A stretch of 64,000 nucleotides of DNA from Plantago ovata (lineage: Eukaryota; Streptophyta; Magnoliopsida; Lamiales; Plantaginaceae), in the NCBI GenBank assembly GCA_028274465.1, contig CM051458.1:82170085-82234084 (forward strand), in the 5' to 3' direction. The notes beneath the pieces were generated by a model, which searched no databases, had not been told where the DNA came from, and worked only from the letters and a program-made list of their open reading frames with translations. The stretch's first letter is position 1. Every line of letters starts with the position of its first letter. The position numbers and the translations under genes were made by a program. Shown here piece after piece: positions 46,200-56,977 of this stretch.

Positions 46200-47239
46200 C
46201 ATACTTTCTCTACGGAACGGAAGGTCGAGATTTGGTCAACGATGAAAATAGCGACGGATCAATTATCCGTATCAAGTTTGGTCAACGATGAAAATAGCGA
46301 CGTATACATTTATCCGTCGCTAAATATAGGGACGGATGACATCATCCGTCGCTTTTTGAGTTAGCGACGCCACTTTTCGCGACGTCCTATTTAGCGACGG
46401 ACTATCCGTCGCTAATGGCATTTAGCGATGGATCGCTTACATATAGCGACGGATCAAATCCGTCGTTATATTCGATTTTTCTTGTAGTGGTAGAGTTGAT
46501 ACAATCACAAAGTCCTTCCTTGCGCACTATAGGAATAAACGAATCCCGTACAGATTGCAACAACCGTTGGACTTCCAACAACATCTCAAAGGAGTAACAA
46601 CAACAAGAAATGGGGAGTAGAGTCGACAGTTGGACTATCTCTCCTTAAGACAAATACTTGCCCCGCTCGTGGTGCTTACGGAATTTCGACAATCTGTCTC
46701 CCAGGATAAAACTACTCTAAGACGACTAAGGATCACTCCAATAGTCGAATCTAGCGAACTTACTTTGAGTATGATAGAGTGCAAAGAGAAAGCAAATGAG
46801 AAGAGCAGTATCAAATGACTTGGATGTGTATTTGGGAATGAACCACACTCCCATATTTATACTTCTCAAAGGCTTTAATGAAGAGGTATGAAACCTTTTC
46901 AAAAGGTCACAATGAATGGTAGCAAACCATTCAATTAAATGTCAAAAGGTGTGTAAAACTCGCCAGCCACATTTGTGGATAAGTTCCACTTTGAACAAGA
47001 CTATTATCAAGAGATGCAATGGTCCAGTGGTAACATATCGCTTCTCTCATCCAAGAGGTCCTTGGATCGAGTCCCATTTGTGAATTTTTACTTGTGACCT
47101 TTTTTTCACCTTTTCTTGTTGGAAACCATCGTGAAATGTCACAAATTCACTAATTCAAGTTGTTTAACTTGTAAATTAATTTTCTCATCAACTTTGAGCA
47201 ATTAATTACAATAAAACACAAATGAATAACATTCCAACA

Positions 47240-48127
47240 ATGCATTTTGCATATATCCATGCAAACCTCATTTGATTTGACTGAAGGGAAGGGTGTTACC
47301 AGAAATTGTTGAAGAGCATGAAACAAAGGAATTTGACCTACAAGTGAATCGATTGGCTTTTAATAGGGTTCAATTATCAACTAGATTATCGAGTATTTGA
47401 GTTATTAATTGTCAATAGCTCTACTAAAGAGATACTTCCAAAAAAATATTGTTTTGGTTTGGTCTCATGATCTATCCTTTGGTTTTGGGTTGTAACTTTT
47501 ATTTTTAACTCCGTTTGAGAATTTATTGTACTCTTGCTCGATTTTATATAAAGTTCTTTTAGCCGGCTTTTTTTTTTTTTCTTTTTTTTTAAAAAAAACC
47601 CGGATATACTGTCCTATCAATTCATAGTGACATCTATAAAACCTAACAAAATTTCCAAGACGAATTTCGAACCTTAACCAAATTTACTCGATCCCAGCTG
47701 CTCGATCCTGCAATTAACTACACATAAAAATGAAATTCACATTAGCCAGCTGCCAAATAGCAGATGCAGTATATTCTAAACAAGATAAGCATCGGGGGAT
47801 AATCTCAAGGTCATAATGCAAATGTCACGGTCGAGAAATGTCACATTAGTTAAATAAAATCTTTCTGTAATTGAAGTTAACAAATTATCAGAGAGGAAAA
47901 ATAAAAGGGTTCTGAGTTCAAATGGTACGTAAGAGTTCTTGTAAAGAGTATTATATTATATTTGTTGAGGTCGTCTAATTAATTAATTCGTCCTATTAAA
48001 TAATAGAATTCTACTAATATATTTAAGAAAATTAATAATATTCTTGTATACATTGCACTTATCTGGAATTAGAAAATAGAGGAGGCAACCAAGTTGTTCG
48101 ATCTACCTTCCTATTAGTTCTATCTAT
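47240..48127. other. Upstream region of the GLTP gene
   Basis: AT-rich with T/A homopolymers at 47570-47596; no gene or clear repeat. Confidence 0.4.
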
Positions 48128-48137
48128 GTTACTCGCT

Positions 48138-48145
48138 AGTATAAA
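48138..48145 (+). promoter_or_regulatory. TATA box of the GLTP gene
   Basis: TATAAATA, 90 bp before the ATG, giving a leader of about 55-60 nt. Confidence 0.6.
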
Positions 48146-48227
48146 TACAATAATTTGTCTGTGTTATGTCTTCAAGAATCTAAACACAGAATACACTTGC
48201 ATATATCGAAAAGAGAAAAACAAAAAG

Positions 48228-51223
48228 ATGAAGCGGAGGAGGGAGGCGGAGAAAGTCGCATCGGAGCTTAAGTCCGCCGTGCAGGAGCTGAGTGTCATGG
48301 TGGACAACATTAAAAGCGGCGAAGCCGCCGCGGCCAGCGGTGATTGCCTTCAGTTGACAGCACAAGTGCCCATCAAGCCATTCCTTTCACTTTGCAAATT
48401 GCTCATTCAAGTTCTTGGTTAGTTACTCTCTATATTTTTTCACATTAATTTGTTGTATAAGATAAGATTTATAACTTATATATGTAGGAAATGTAACAAC
48501 TTGATTTTACGTGCCACATATATGGCATGATTTGAAGATTTTTAAAGATTAATTATTATGAAAAATTGGATTGAATTGTTTGATAAAGCGGTTGTGGTGT
48601 ATAACTTGGTGCAGATAAGATAGGGCCAACAATGGCTGTATTCAGACAAGACATTCATCAAAACATACAGGTAAATGTTTTACTGATTCAATTATTATTA
48701 ATCAAGACTTAAGTAAATTATTACTCATTATGTTATACAATATATTATACAGTAGTGTACAAATTAAGTTTTTGTCATTGTCAAAGTGTGTGATTTACAC
48801 ACGCATTTCTCTCATCCCCACCGTAGGCCTTGCCTGCCTCTCTGCTGCCTGCCTGCACTGTATATGCCACTCCGATCCAATTTTGCTTTGACTTTTTAAC
48901 TCGCCATGCTGATGGACGAAACTGCCCTTGGCCTCGCTAGTGTAACATTATTTATTCATACCGTTTTTAGTTTTGATACTATGGAAATGGAATCTCCCAC
49001 ATAATTAATAACAGGGCAAAACTTAAATTAATGTTACCAAATGCCAACCAACCCAACCAAATCCCCGCCAAAAAATAAAAATAAAAGTAAAAATAAATGT
49101 GGTTTCATTTTTTCATATATTTTTAGGGACGAAGATTAACCAATTTCACTTTGTCCTAATTTTTATTGTAAGCACGAGTGATGTTCATGAGCTATTTCAG
49201 GACAAAAAATTTCGCTAGAGTGCCAAATTGGATTTCTTTAATTATCTAAAGTGCAAGTGAAAAATATATAATTTATTACGGTGTTTTACAATTATAGACC
49301 GTGAAAACCTAGGACTGATAAGTAATTGTTAGTTTCAATTGAGAATAAAATATAACATAATATTTAAATTTGTTCAACATTTGATGTTCATGTGACATTT
49401 TCCATGGTAGTTTTTGCATGTGGGCTACAAAATTAAATTGTTCAAGAACTTAGGGCGCTAAAATTTAAAAGGGAAAAATATATAATCACGAGTAAAATTC
49501 CACTTGATTTTGTTAACTTTTTTAGATTTTTAAAATAGTTGACTTTCTACGAGTAAAATTACATTTTCCTTGGTTGTTTTACTTGTAGAGCTAGAATAGT
49601 CCTCTCGGGTTCGAGTGTTGCACCACCTTATGGATGTCTTTTTTATTTCGTCCCTCATGTAAGCCCAAAAATGTCTCCGATTGAAGTTTTTTTGGAGATA
49701 CTATTTACAAGGGCTACTAAATAATACTCATCTGTTTTTTTAGATTGTTTACGTATTCCATTTTAGTCCGATTCTTTAGATTGTTTACGTTTCCTTTTTT
49801 GGCAATCTTTTATCTCACAACTTTATTGTGGGTCCTGCCACTAACTCAAACACCACACACATTATACCAACCTCATTAAAAACCGTTTCAAAAGCAAACG
49901 TAAACAATCTAAAAAAACGGATGAGTAACCCTCAATTAAGTCCAAAACATATAAAATAATTGTGTAGTTACATTTTTTTAGTAGGAAATGTAATAATAAA
50001 GTATTCGATTTGGAATCCAAACCATAAATAAGGAAACCACAAAGGAGTGTTCTAAGATTAAAAGAAAATCTCGTCTCGTTTCTTCTTTCGGTTACTATAC
50101 TGGTTGATAAAGACTGCAATTATCGTCTATTATTATCACAATAATAGTACTTGGTAAATGTTAATTTAATTGTAAATATTGTTAATGCCTAGAGATTAGA
50201 GAATTTCCTTGAATCATCGGATCCCACAATGTATCGAGATGCGGTGGAGATATTGAAGAAGGAGGTCAATGAAGGCAAGGCAAAGAAAGGTCCCACCTGC
50301 AGTAAAGCATTTGTATGGCTTACCAGGTAAATTTAACTCTTTTTTCCTAAACATTTTGGTTGAATTATTGGGTTGGACTAAGCGTTATGATGGCTGGGCT
50401 GGGCTTGGCTTTCTGGAGGCAAAGCCTGGGATCCCGCAAAGCCTTTGCCAAGATTTGATGTAACTTCCAAGTCATTTTCTGGCCAAATGCCCAACAAGTT
50501 GCATGCATTATTTTCTTTAATTTTCCATGCATTGTTGGGCAGTGAGCATTATTCTGTGTGTATGTGTGTGTGTTTGAATTAATACTAATTGGTACTCCGA
50601 TATGCAGGTCCTTAGATTTCACACTGGCATTGTTACAATTGATTGTCAAAGACTTCGAGAGAAATATGGAGGAGGCAGTTGAAGAGTCATATAACATCAC
50701 TCTTAAGCCATGGCATGGCTGGATTTCTTCAACCGCATACAGAGTGAGAAACTACTTTTCTTCTCATTCTTTTATACTTTTTCAATTTTAATCCGATCTG
50801 AATTTAATTTAATTGTATAAATTTCAACTAAACAAATACAAATGTGAACTGAATTGAAAAGAGTGTTCTTTCACATATATCAAGCAGTGCCTTATATCTA
50901 AAAAATGTAGACTTCTACAATATGCTAACGTGTTTTATGTGTTTTCATCTTAATGTAGGTAGCTATCAAACTATTGCCCGATACACAAACATTTCTGAAC
51001 ACTCTCAAGGCGAACGATGAAGATAATGACACGCTCAAAGAACACATGGAAAACATAATCGCATTACTCGTCCCCGTTTTAAACCACAACAATGATATTC
51101 TGGTGAGATGTTATATACATGTTCATGAATTATGACTGTTTAGACCCTATGGCAGGAGGCATTGAGTTTGAGCCTTCAATATTGCAGAAAACTTATGGCC
51201 TGGACAAGCTGAAATCCACGTGA
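48228..51223 (+). CDS. Glycolipid transfer protein (GLTP2-like)
   Basis: Small cytosolic lipid carrier that moves sphingolipids between membranes. Six exons join in frame: 48228-48417, 48615-48670, 50193-50326, 50608-50743, 50959-51102, 51188-51223, giving 231 aa. The N terminus MKRRREAEKVASELKSAVQEL and the core VPIKPFLSLCKLLIQVLDKIGPTMAVFRQDI are those of plant GLTP2-type proteins rather than ACD11. Headgroup-site residues expected of the fold are present: D76, N80 and R83 (D-x3-N-x2-R), W124 (VWLTR) and H163 (LKPWHGW). The last exon encodes KTYGLDKLKST; without it the frame would read on through a strong donor (CTG|GTGAGA) and end wrongly at 51135. Intron 2 is 1.5 kb because it carries a MITE (49727-49925). 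A TE cluster starts about 245 bp past the stop. Substrate preference is not readable. Confidence 0.92.
49727..49925. mobile_element. Stowaway-type MITE in GLTP intron 2
   Basis: 199 bp with inverted ends CTCATCTGTTTTTTTAGATT and AATCTAAAAAAACGGATGAG, flanked by TA (49725-49726, 49926-49927). The arm also contains a second copy of TTTAGATTGTTTACGT, so the left arm is partly duplicated. Confidence 0.8.
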
Positions 51224-51467
51224 AGGGGAAATCTAAGGAACTCAGAATGGATGTTGTGAATGTACATATATACATCAACTTTGTTAATTCAATGCCCATC
51301 TTACACAAACCTAGTCTATTAGTTATGAGCTCAGCATAAATGTTGTTAAACATTTTACTTGCTTCCTTTTGAGCTAGGTTAGGTAATATCTATCATGTAC
51401 CTTGTACAGTATAAATATATGTAAGATAAGTTGTGAGTTTCAACGTTTATTTCATCCTCTCATGTTC

Positions 51468-52374
51468 TTTTTTTTTTTTTTTAAGGGCTAAGAAATTCAT
51501 TAATAACGAGCATAAGAAAATGCTCCAGAATTACAAACAAAAAGTCGAAAAGAAAATATACAAGGGTGTCCCGAGGAGACTGGTGCCTACTAATTAACTA
51601 ACTAAACCGAGAGGAAGCCAAAACCTACAAGGCCGGCCCGTGGACTAAAACAACAACACCGGCAACAAAGAAAAAACACCAAAACCGAGCCTTCCCAAAG
51701 GAAACATCCAACCCGAGAACTCAAAGAGCCACAACCGAACCACGAATGCGAGGATCGAAGCATAGAGCAACAAGTAGTTTAAAATAATTTCTCTATATCC
51801 CATCCAAACGACGGTTTCCTTATCGCGATGGGAAGTATAGTCTATTTTCCTCACTCTATGTTCGATAACCTCCACCCAAAAACGAAGACCAAGAATAAGG
51901 CAAGTAGTTTAAAATAATTTTCCTATACTCCAACTAACGACGATTTCCTTTTCGTGGTAGAGTTATAGTCTATTCCTTGTCATACTCTCGAAGAACGCAA
52001 ACCCAACATGGAGGAGCCAAACAAGGTAAACAAGAGACTAGCAACGAGTCCCAACCAAAGCAATCTCACCGTCAGCGAGAGGAAAAAAAACACCCCACAA
52101 CTTAGAGCCCTAGGGATCACATTCCTCTAGCATATGTCAATAAAAGAGAATTAGGCGAGTTATTTAGAGTAGGAACAACCATTTGTCCATCAAACGCCAA
52201 GGTCCATATCCTTATAACTGCGGGATGGCTCCAATTGGTTCCTACCTAACTCTCCACCCAATTCTCGACCGGCAAGTGACAAGTAATTTAAAACGTGAGC
52301 AATAAAGCGTCTAAGAGTGGTTAAGACATTGAGAAGGAATTTATAGACCCAAAAGGATCCCCTACCCAAAGGGA
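51468..52374 (-). mobile_element. 5'-truncated LINE with exact target duplication
   Basis: On the minus strand it ends in a poly(A) (T run at 51468-51484) preceded by GTTATTAATGAATTTCTTAGCCC, a plant L1 3' UTR form. The 10-bp TCTCATGTTC occurs on both sides (51458-51467, 52375-52384). Only 3' sequence is present; the minus-strand 76-codon frame at 51645-51875 is not a recognisable domain. An internal near-repeat of about 78 bp (51772-51850 and 51901-51980, both starting AAGTAGTTTAAAATAATTT) shows this LINE family has a tandem 3' region. Confidence 0.85.
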
Positions 52375-52436
52375 TCTCATGTTCGTAAATTGATTTTGGA
52401 CTTATTTGATGAATTGATCCGTAAAAGTAGAACTTA

Positions 52437-52694
52437 CTCCCTCCATCCCAAAAAACTTTACCCATTTTGACATTTTCTGGTTAACAGTTTTCGACTTTGA
52501 CTACAAATTACTCATAAATTGGTATGGTAAAATATATAACAAAAATTATATCATGAAACTTTACTTCCTGAATTTTCAATGTGTAATTTTGTTATATATT
52601 TTACCATTACAATTTACGAGTAATTTGTAGTCAAAGTCGAAAACTGTTGACCTGAAAAAGTCAAAATGGATAAAATTTTCTGGGATGGAGGTAG
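52437..52694. mobile_element. Stowaway MITE
   Basis: 258 bp, ends CTCCCTCCATCCCAAAAAAC and (inverse) CTACCTCCATCCCAGAAAAT, flanked by TA (52435-52436, 52695-52696). The two arms pair along most of their length. Confidence 0.87.
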
Positions 52695-52849
52695 TATGTA
52701 ATTTGATAATTTGGCCAAATGTAAGGACGGATATGTAATTTGGAACAAATATATATACTTGAAGTTAGAAGAACGTAATCGTGAAAAATATTTGATGTTA
52801 TTCGAACAATATTGATGTTGTATGGATTATGGAAAATGTTTTATGTATC

Positions 52850-53010
52850 CACTACTCTCTCCGCTCCACTGATTTACCCACTTTAACTTTTTTCGGTTAA
52901 CAATTTTTAACTTTGACTCCCGATAACTCTTAAACTATAATGATAAAATATTTGACGAAAATTATGAAAATGTAGAACAAAACTGACGAAATCATATATA
53001 AAAAAACTCA
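52850..53010. mobile_element. Truncated Stowaway MITE
   Basis: Left end only (CTCTCTCCGCTCCACTGATT) followed by the same AACAATTTTTAACTTTGACT-like arm seen in the 52437 element; the right end is missing. Confidence 0.5.
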
Positions 53011-53695
53011 AGTGTTGTCTTACATGAAAAATGTTCAATTTTATACAAACATTGATGTTGCACTAAGATTGTTTGATATCTCAAATTATATAAGAAAAAT
53101 ATTCGGTATTGCGGTCTTAATTAGAGTTTAAACTTTAAAATATGGTCCAAATCTGTCCTGGACCATCTAGACCCCTAAACATTAAACAACTATCGATCGA
53201 TAAATACATATTCTAAAACCCTGAGATAAAAAATGGTGAATCCAAACCTTCTGGATGTTACGGTCTCAAGTAGTACTAGGATTTAAGATTCATGACAGGT
53301 CGAGGACGGTGTCCAAGAGTCCCTAATTATGCAACTTTTGATCACTAACAATTCTAAAATTGTAAGAGGTGATTGAATCTTTACAGTGTATGGTTTCTAG
53401 TTTCTTAGTTTCATGTCAAAGGTGGCTCATTGCAGGCTACAACAAGCTCTCAGAAATTGCAGAAGCCATGGACTCTTGATTGAACAAATTCACATTCAGG
53501 TACTTGAACAGATTAACTCTCAAATATCATCCTAATAAAATGAACAATCAGCAAAAAATTTAATGACAAGAACAATTGAAAGAGCAATAATAAGTGAAAT
53601 TAATTTATATTCGAAATTCCTAATAAATATATTTTATTTATTTATGAAGATAATTGGTACATATTATATTCCAGAACTCCCTTGATTTCCCAATT
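53011..53695. other. Intergenic DNA, nothing recognised
   Basis: A possible acceptor and short frame at 53435 was considered as a GLTP exon and rejected. Confidence 0.4.
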
Positions 53696-54134
53696 TTATA
53701 TCTTAGATGGACATTCATAAGTACAAGTGCATTTATCTATTGGGCTACATTTACTGGATATTATTTTCGGACTGCCAGGAACCACTCCGCCACAAAAGTC
53801 ATGGCAATAAATTTCATCACAGCCTTCCACTAAATATGTTTTTTGGCATACTCCTGCTAACGAACGTCCATGATCTGCATTACAACATTAAGAGCAAAGA
53901 AACGGTTATGTATGTAATTAAATTTGAAGTTCAAGTCCTAAAGTGGCAATGCTAGAGAATCAAATAGTCATTTGGCAGTGGGCTAGGTTAAGAATTACGG
54001 GGTTTTGAAAAAAGAAATTCTTTTGGCAGAGAGGAGAAAAATGAAAACATACCTCTGATAGCAACAGAAGAGTCCACAACAAAACTAATAAGCAGAATGC
54101 ATAGCAATGGAGTGAAGAAAATGCTCTTGTTCAT
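53696..54134 (-). CDS. Secreted defensin-like cysteine-rich peptide
   Basis: Two exons, 54053-54134 and 53696-53874, join in frame (AGAG|GTATG ... TGCAG|ATC) to give 86 aa; this two-exon layout, with the signal peptide in exon 1 and the mature peptide in exon 2, is usual for plant defensin-like (DEFL/SCR-like) genes. Residues 1-25 are a clear signal peptide (MNKSIFFTPLLCILLISFVV). The mature part carries eight cysteines: VC, GC, YC, FCGG, KC, KC, TC, EC, with the spacing C-x8-C-x4-C-x3-C-x13-C-x5-C-x-C-x3-C. The two central cysteines (YCHDFC) and the closing C-x-C fit a defensin-type fold with four disulphides. Likely secreted; role (defence or signalling) unknown. It lies on the strand opposite the GLTP gene, in repeat-rich DNA. 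Confidence 0.82.
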
Positions 54135-55677
54135 GGTGTTTATTTCAATAATAGATTTTTCTCCTCTTTATCCTTTAAGAAGTACTATGATGAATGAAGT
54201 GTCTTGGTAACTTGTGATTTATATGTCAATTTATAGTACAATGTTGAGAAGAGTGAGAACTCAAATCTTTAAATATTTCCTATATGGAGAACATAGTCAT
54301 TATAATTTAATTTCTTTTCCAAATATAGAATAATAGTATATCCGTAGAACCCTTTTAAAATTATGCTAACCACATTTATTTGAGTTCTACTAATTCACAC
54401 AAAAATTTAAGACTAAACCATGGGTTGTTTCCCCATAAGTTAAGAGGTCTCGAGGTAATAAATGTAAACCAAATTATAGTGAAAAAAGTTATATATAATG
54501 AAGAAAATTGTAATAAATATAGTGGAAAGCAAGCAATCCTGTTAAAAAAAAAAAAAAAAAAAAAAAAGGGATACGATTTCATCTTTCCTATAATTAAGCA
54601 ACAATGAATTAATAAAATTTATAAAAAGTGGAAAGTTTACAAATGAAATCTAAGACCTTTGACTAACAAGGAGTAGAATGGAAAATTTATACAAGTTTTT
54701 TTATACGCATCATTAATTGCTCTAAAAATATCGGTAGCCTTAATCAAACCGTTGAAATAAAGTCAACGTGTCTTATAACCATAGGATGAACTCAGACATC
54801 ACTATATAAACTCCTCCGAACACTCAGTTGAGCCGTATCCTTTTCTCCCTGAAAAATAAGAACCCAATCGGTGCTCAATCATTTGATAGCCATGTCCATA
54901 GATTGGATCCTCGATTCCACCCTCCAATCACTTTTATTTACCTCCTACACATACAAATCCTTTTTTTTTTTTCGGCTATGGTTCCTAGTCAGCTGAATTG
55001 TTGATTGGCTTTCGTACACTGAAATCGATTTGTTTTCTGTGGATTGAAATTGATTTGTTTTGATGAAGATCAGATTCAGTTGGCTTCTGTAGATTCAATT
55101 TGTCAAAATCAGATGCCATTGATTTATGTAGCTTCAAATCTATTTGTTTTCTTTTTTTCCTTTGTTTTATGTTTGTTTGTGTTTTTACCTCTAACATTAT
55201 GAAAACCTTTTGCTGGTTTGCTTACAGTGGATGGACTGTTTATGAGTCTGATTAATCTCTAGTGACATGTGAAAACTCGAGTGATTTTGATTGCAAGTAA
55301 TCGATTGATTGATTGATTGATTGAGGTGAGACTGAATTTGGTTTTAGCCCTTTTCTTTTTGTTGTCGATCTTAATTATAGATGTTTCTTATGATGTCGGT
55401 TTTGCTTTTATATGTTCATAATTTTTCCCTTTAGTGTTTCTTAATGGGCGATATTTTTTAACTCAGGATTTGGGGCTATGTTGGACGCCAACGGGATTGT
55501 ATTATATTGATGATCAAGACACACAATCCCAAAGATATAGATATAATGGTTCAAGCTCTTTATGGTTTATGATGATATGCAACATTACCTTTTCTATTTC
55601 TTGCTTTGCAACTGTGTGAACATCGTACTATATAAGAATAACTAGTGAGGGTAAAAGTCTATGTAAAATATATTGTG
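54135..55677. other. Intergenic DNA with possible promoter and homopolymers
   Basis: A 24-base A run at 54544-54567. TATATAAA at 54803-54810 could be a TATA box for a plus-strand transcript, perhaps the ancestor of the RPS26 pseudogene, but no coding exon follows that I can recognise. Four GATT repeats at about 55302-55323. Confidence 0.35.
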
Positions 55678-56150
55678 AGTGTGATTATCGTGATAGGGAC
55701 CTTTGTCATGATAGGTGCGCTCACTTGGCAGGTCTAATTGTTTAAAAAACAGTATAGGGTGTGTGATTGTCGTGTGATAGGGACCTTTGCCATGATGGGT
55801 GCGCTCGCTTGGCAGGTCTACAGATTATTAAATTGTATAGGATGGGATTGTCGTGTGATAAGAACATTTTCCATGATGGGTGCGCTCGCTTGGCAGGTGT
55901 ACTCGTTAATAAATTGTATAGGGTGTGATTGTCGTGTGACAAGGACCTTTTCCATGATGGGTGTGCTCACTTGGCAGGTCTACTGGTTAGTAAACGGTAT
56001 AGGGTGTGATTGTCGTGTGATATGGACCTTTGCCATGATGGGTGTGCTCGCTTGGCAGGTCTACTGGCTAGTAAAGTGTAAAGGGTGTGATTGTCATGTG
56101 ATAGGGACCTTTGCCATGATGGGTGCGCTCACTTGGCAGGTCTAGTAATT
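55678..56150. repeat. 78-bp minisatellite, six units
   Basis: Units run GGGTGTGATTGTCGTGTGAT... CCATGATGGGTGCGCTCG... TTGGCAGGTCTA..., starting near 55678, 55759, 55838, 55919, 55997 and 56075. Most are 78 bp, a multiple of three, so an open frame (55738-56145) with a 26-residue period passes through; there is no start context or homology, and I regard it as an accident of the repeat length. Confidence 0.9.
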
Positions 56151-56344
56151 AATAAAAGTACTGTTTTTGTGTTTTGAGGGGAGACTGCAGGGTGTTTCCC
56201 TCGGCTCTCCCCTCAGTTTGTGTGTGCCTCCCCTCCCCTGTCGCGATCCTCTTCTACTTTATAACCACTCTCTATCTGGCAATGTTATCTGTGGGTTCAA
56301 TTTGATAGTAATCAGTTATACCTAACATATAATTGACAACTCTC

Positions 56345-56740
56345 AGCTCCCATTAAACTCTGCCAACTACATCAGACAACTCAATAAACTCCCACGAGTC
56401 CACGACTGCCAATTACTCATTCAACTTCCAATCAACTCCCACGACTGCCAATTACTCGTTCAACTTCCAATCAACTCCTACGATTGTCAAGTACTCGTTC
56501 AACTTCCAATCAACTCCCACGACTGCAAATTACTCATTCAACTAACAATCAACTCCCTCGACTGCCAATTACTCATTCAACTAACAATCAACTCCCACGA
56601 CTGCCAATTACTCATTCAAATTCCTATCAACTCCAATGGTTTCCAATTAAACTCTCAATCAACTACCATGACTGCGAGATACTCATTCAAACTTCCAATA
56701 GCTCCAATGGCTCCCAATTTCTCTATGAACTCCCATCAAC
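56345..56740. repeat. 39-bp minisatellite, about ten units
   Basis: Units of the form CAACTCCCACGACTGCCAATTACTCATT... repeat with a 39-bp period and rising divergence at both ends. Like its neighbour it is a multiple of three and leaves a 99-codon frame open without coding character. Confidence 0.85.
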
Positions 56741-56977
56741 TTCAATGATTGTCTATTACACCAAAGTTTTTTTTGTTACATAATCTAATACAATGAAAAT
56801 GTGTGTAGTAGAATTGACTCGAAGTCTGCTTAGTATACTATCTTTTTATACTCGTGTAAACTCTCTGACATAGTAATAATATACAATAGTATTTGCATGG
56901 TGGAACCCAGTTATGAGAAGCACACATTACAAATTCCTATATGTGATCATACAAATCCAATTGTTGTTTTTTTGTAG

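Larger units (their letters stand above)
43250..46489. mobile_element. CACTA transposon, 3.2 kb, non-autonomous
   Basis: Ends CACTACAAGAAATCAGACAT at 43250 and (inverse) CACTACAAGAAAAATCGAA at 46489, flanked by GTA (43247-43249, 46490-46492). Subterminal zones (43268-43550; 46245-46470) consist of repeated TAGCGACGGAT / ATCCGTCGCTA motifs in both orientations. The interior has a CACCACCACC/CCTCATCGA minisatellite, an LTR-like insertion (43752-44942), and a small coding remnant near 45753. No transposase found. Confidence 0.9.
43138..47239 (-). mobile_element. LTR of a Copia-like retrotransposon, split by a CACTA insertion
   Basis: On the minus strand it begins TGTTGGAATGTTATTCATTT at 47239 and ends ...CGGCTCCAACA at about 43138, a TGTTGGA/TCCAACA pair typical of plant Copia LTRs. 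A TATA-like GTATAAATATGGG lies at about 46852-46864 (minus). Once the CACTA element (43250-46489) and one copy of its GTA duplication are set aside, the LTR would be about 860 bp. I see no primer-binding site or matching target duplication, so the boundary at 43138 is provisional. A tRNA-like stretch (TGGTCCAGTGGTAACAT ... GGATCGAGTCCC, 47020-47085, plus strand) lies within it. Confidence 0.55.

Noticed and set aside
47020-47085. Possible tRNA gene inside the LTR
   Set aside because: A and B boxes are visible, but the flanking arms do not pair and it lies within LTR sequence; treated as SINE- or LTR-internal.
53435-53480. Possible last exon of the GLTP gene (acceptor TTGCAG|GCTACA, ending TTGA)
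   Set aside because: The exon at 51188-51223 gives the expected GLTP ending YGLDKLKST; the distant one shows no similarity.
55738-56145. 135-codon frame with a 26-residue repeat
   Set aside because: Explained by a 78-bp minisatellite period; no start context or homologue known to me.
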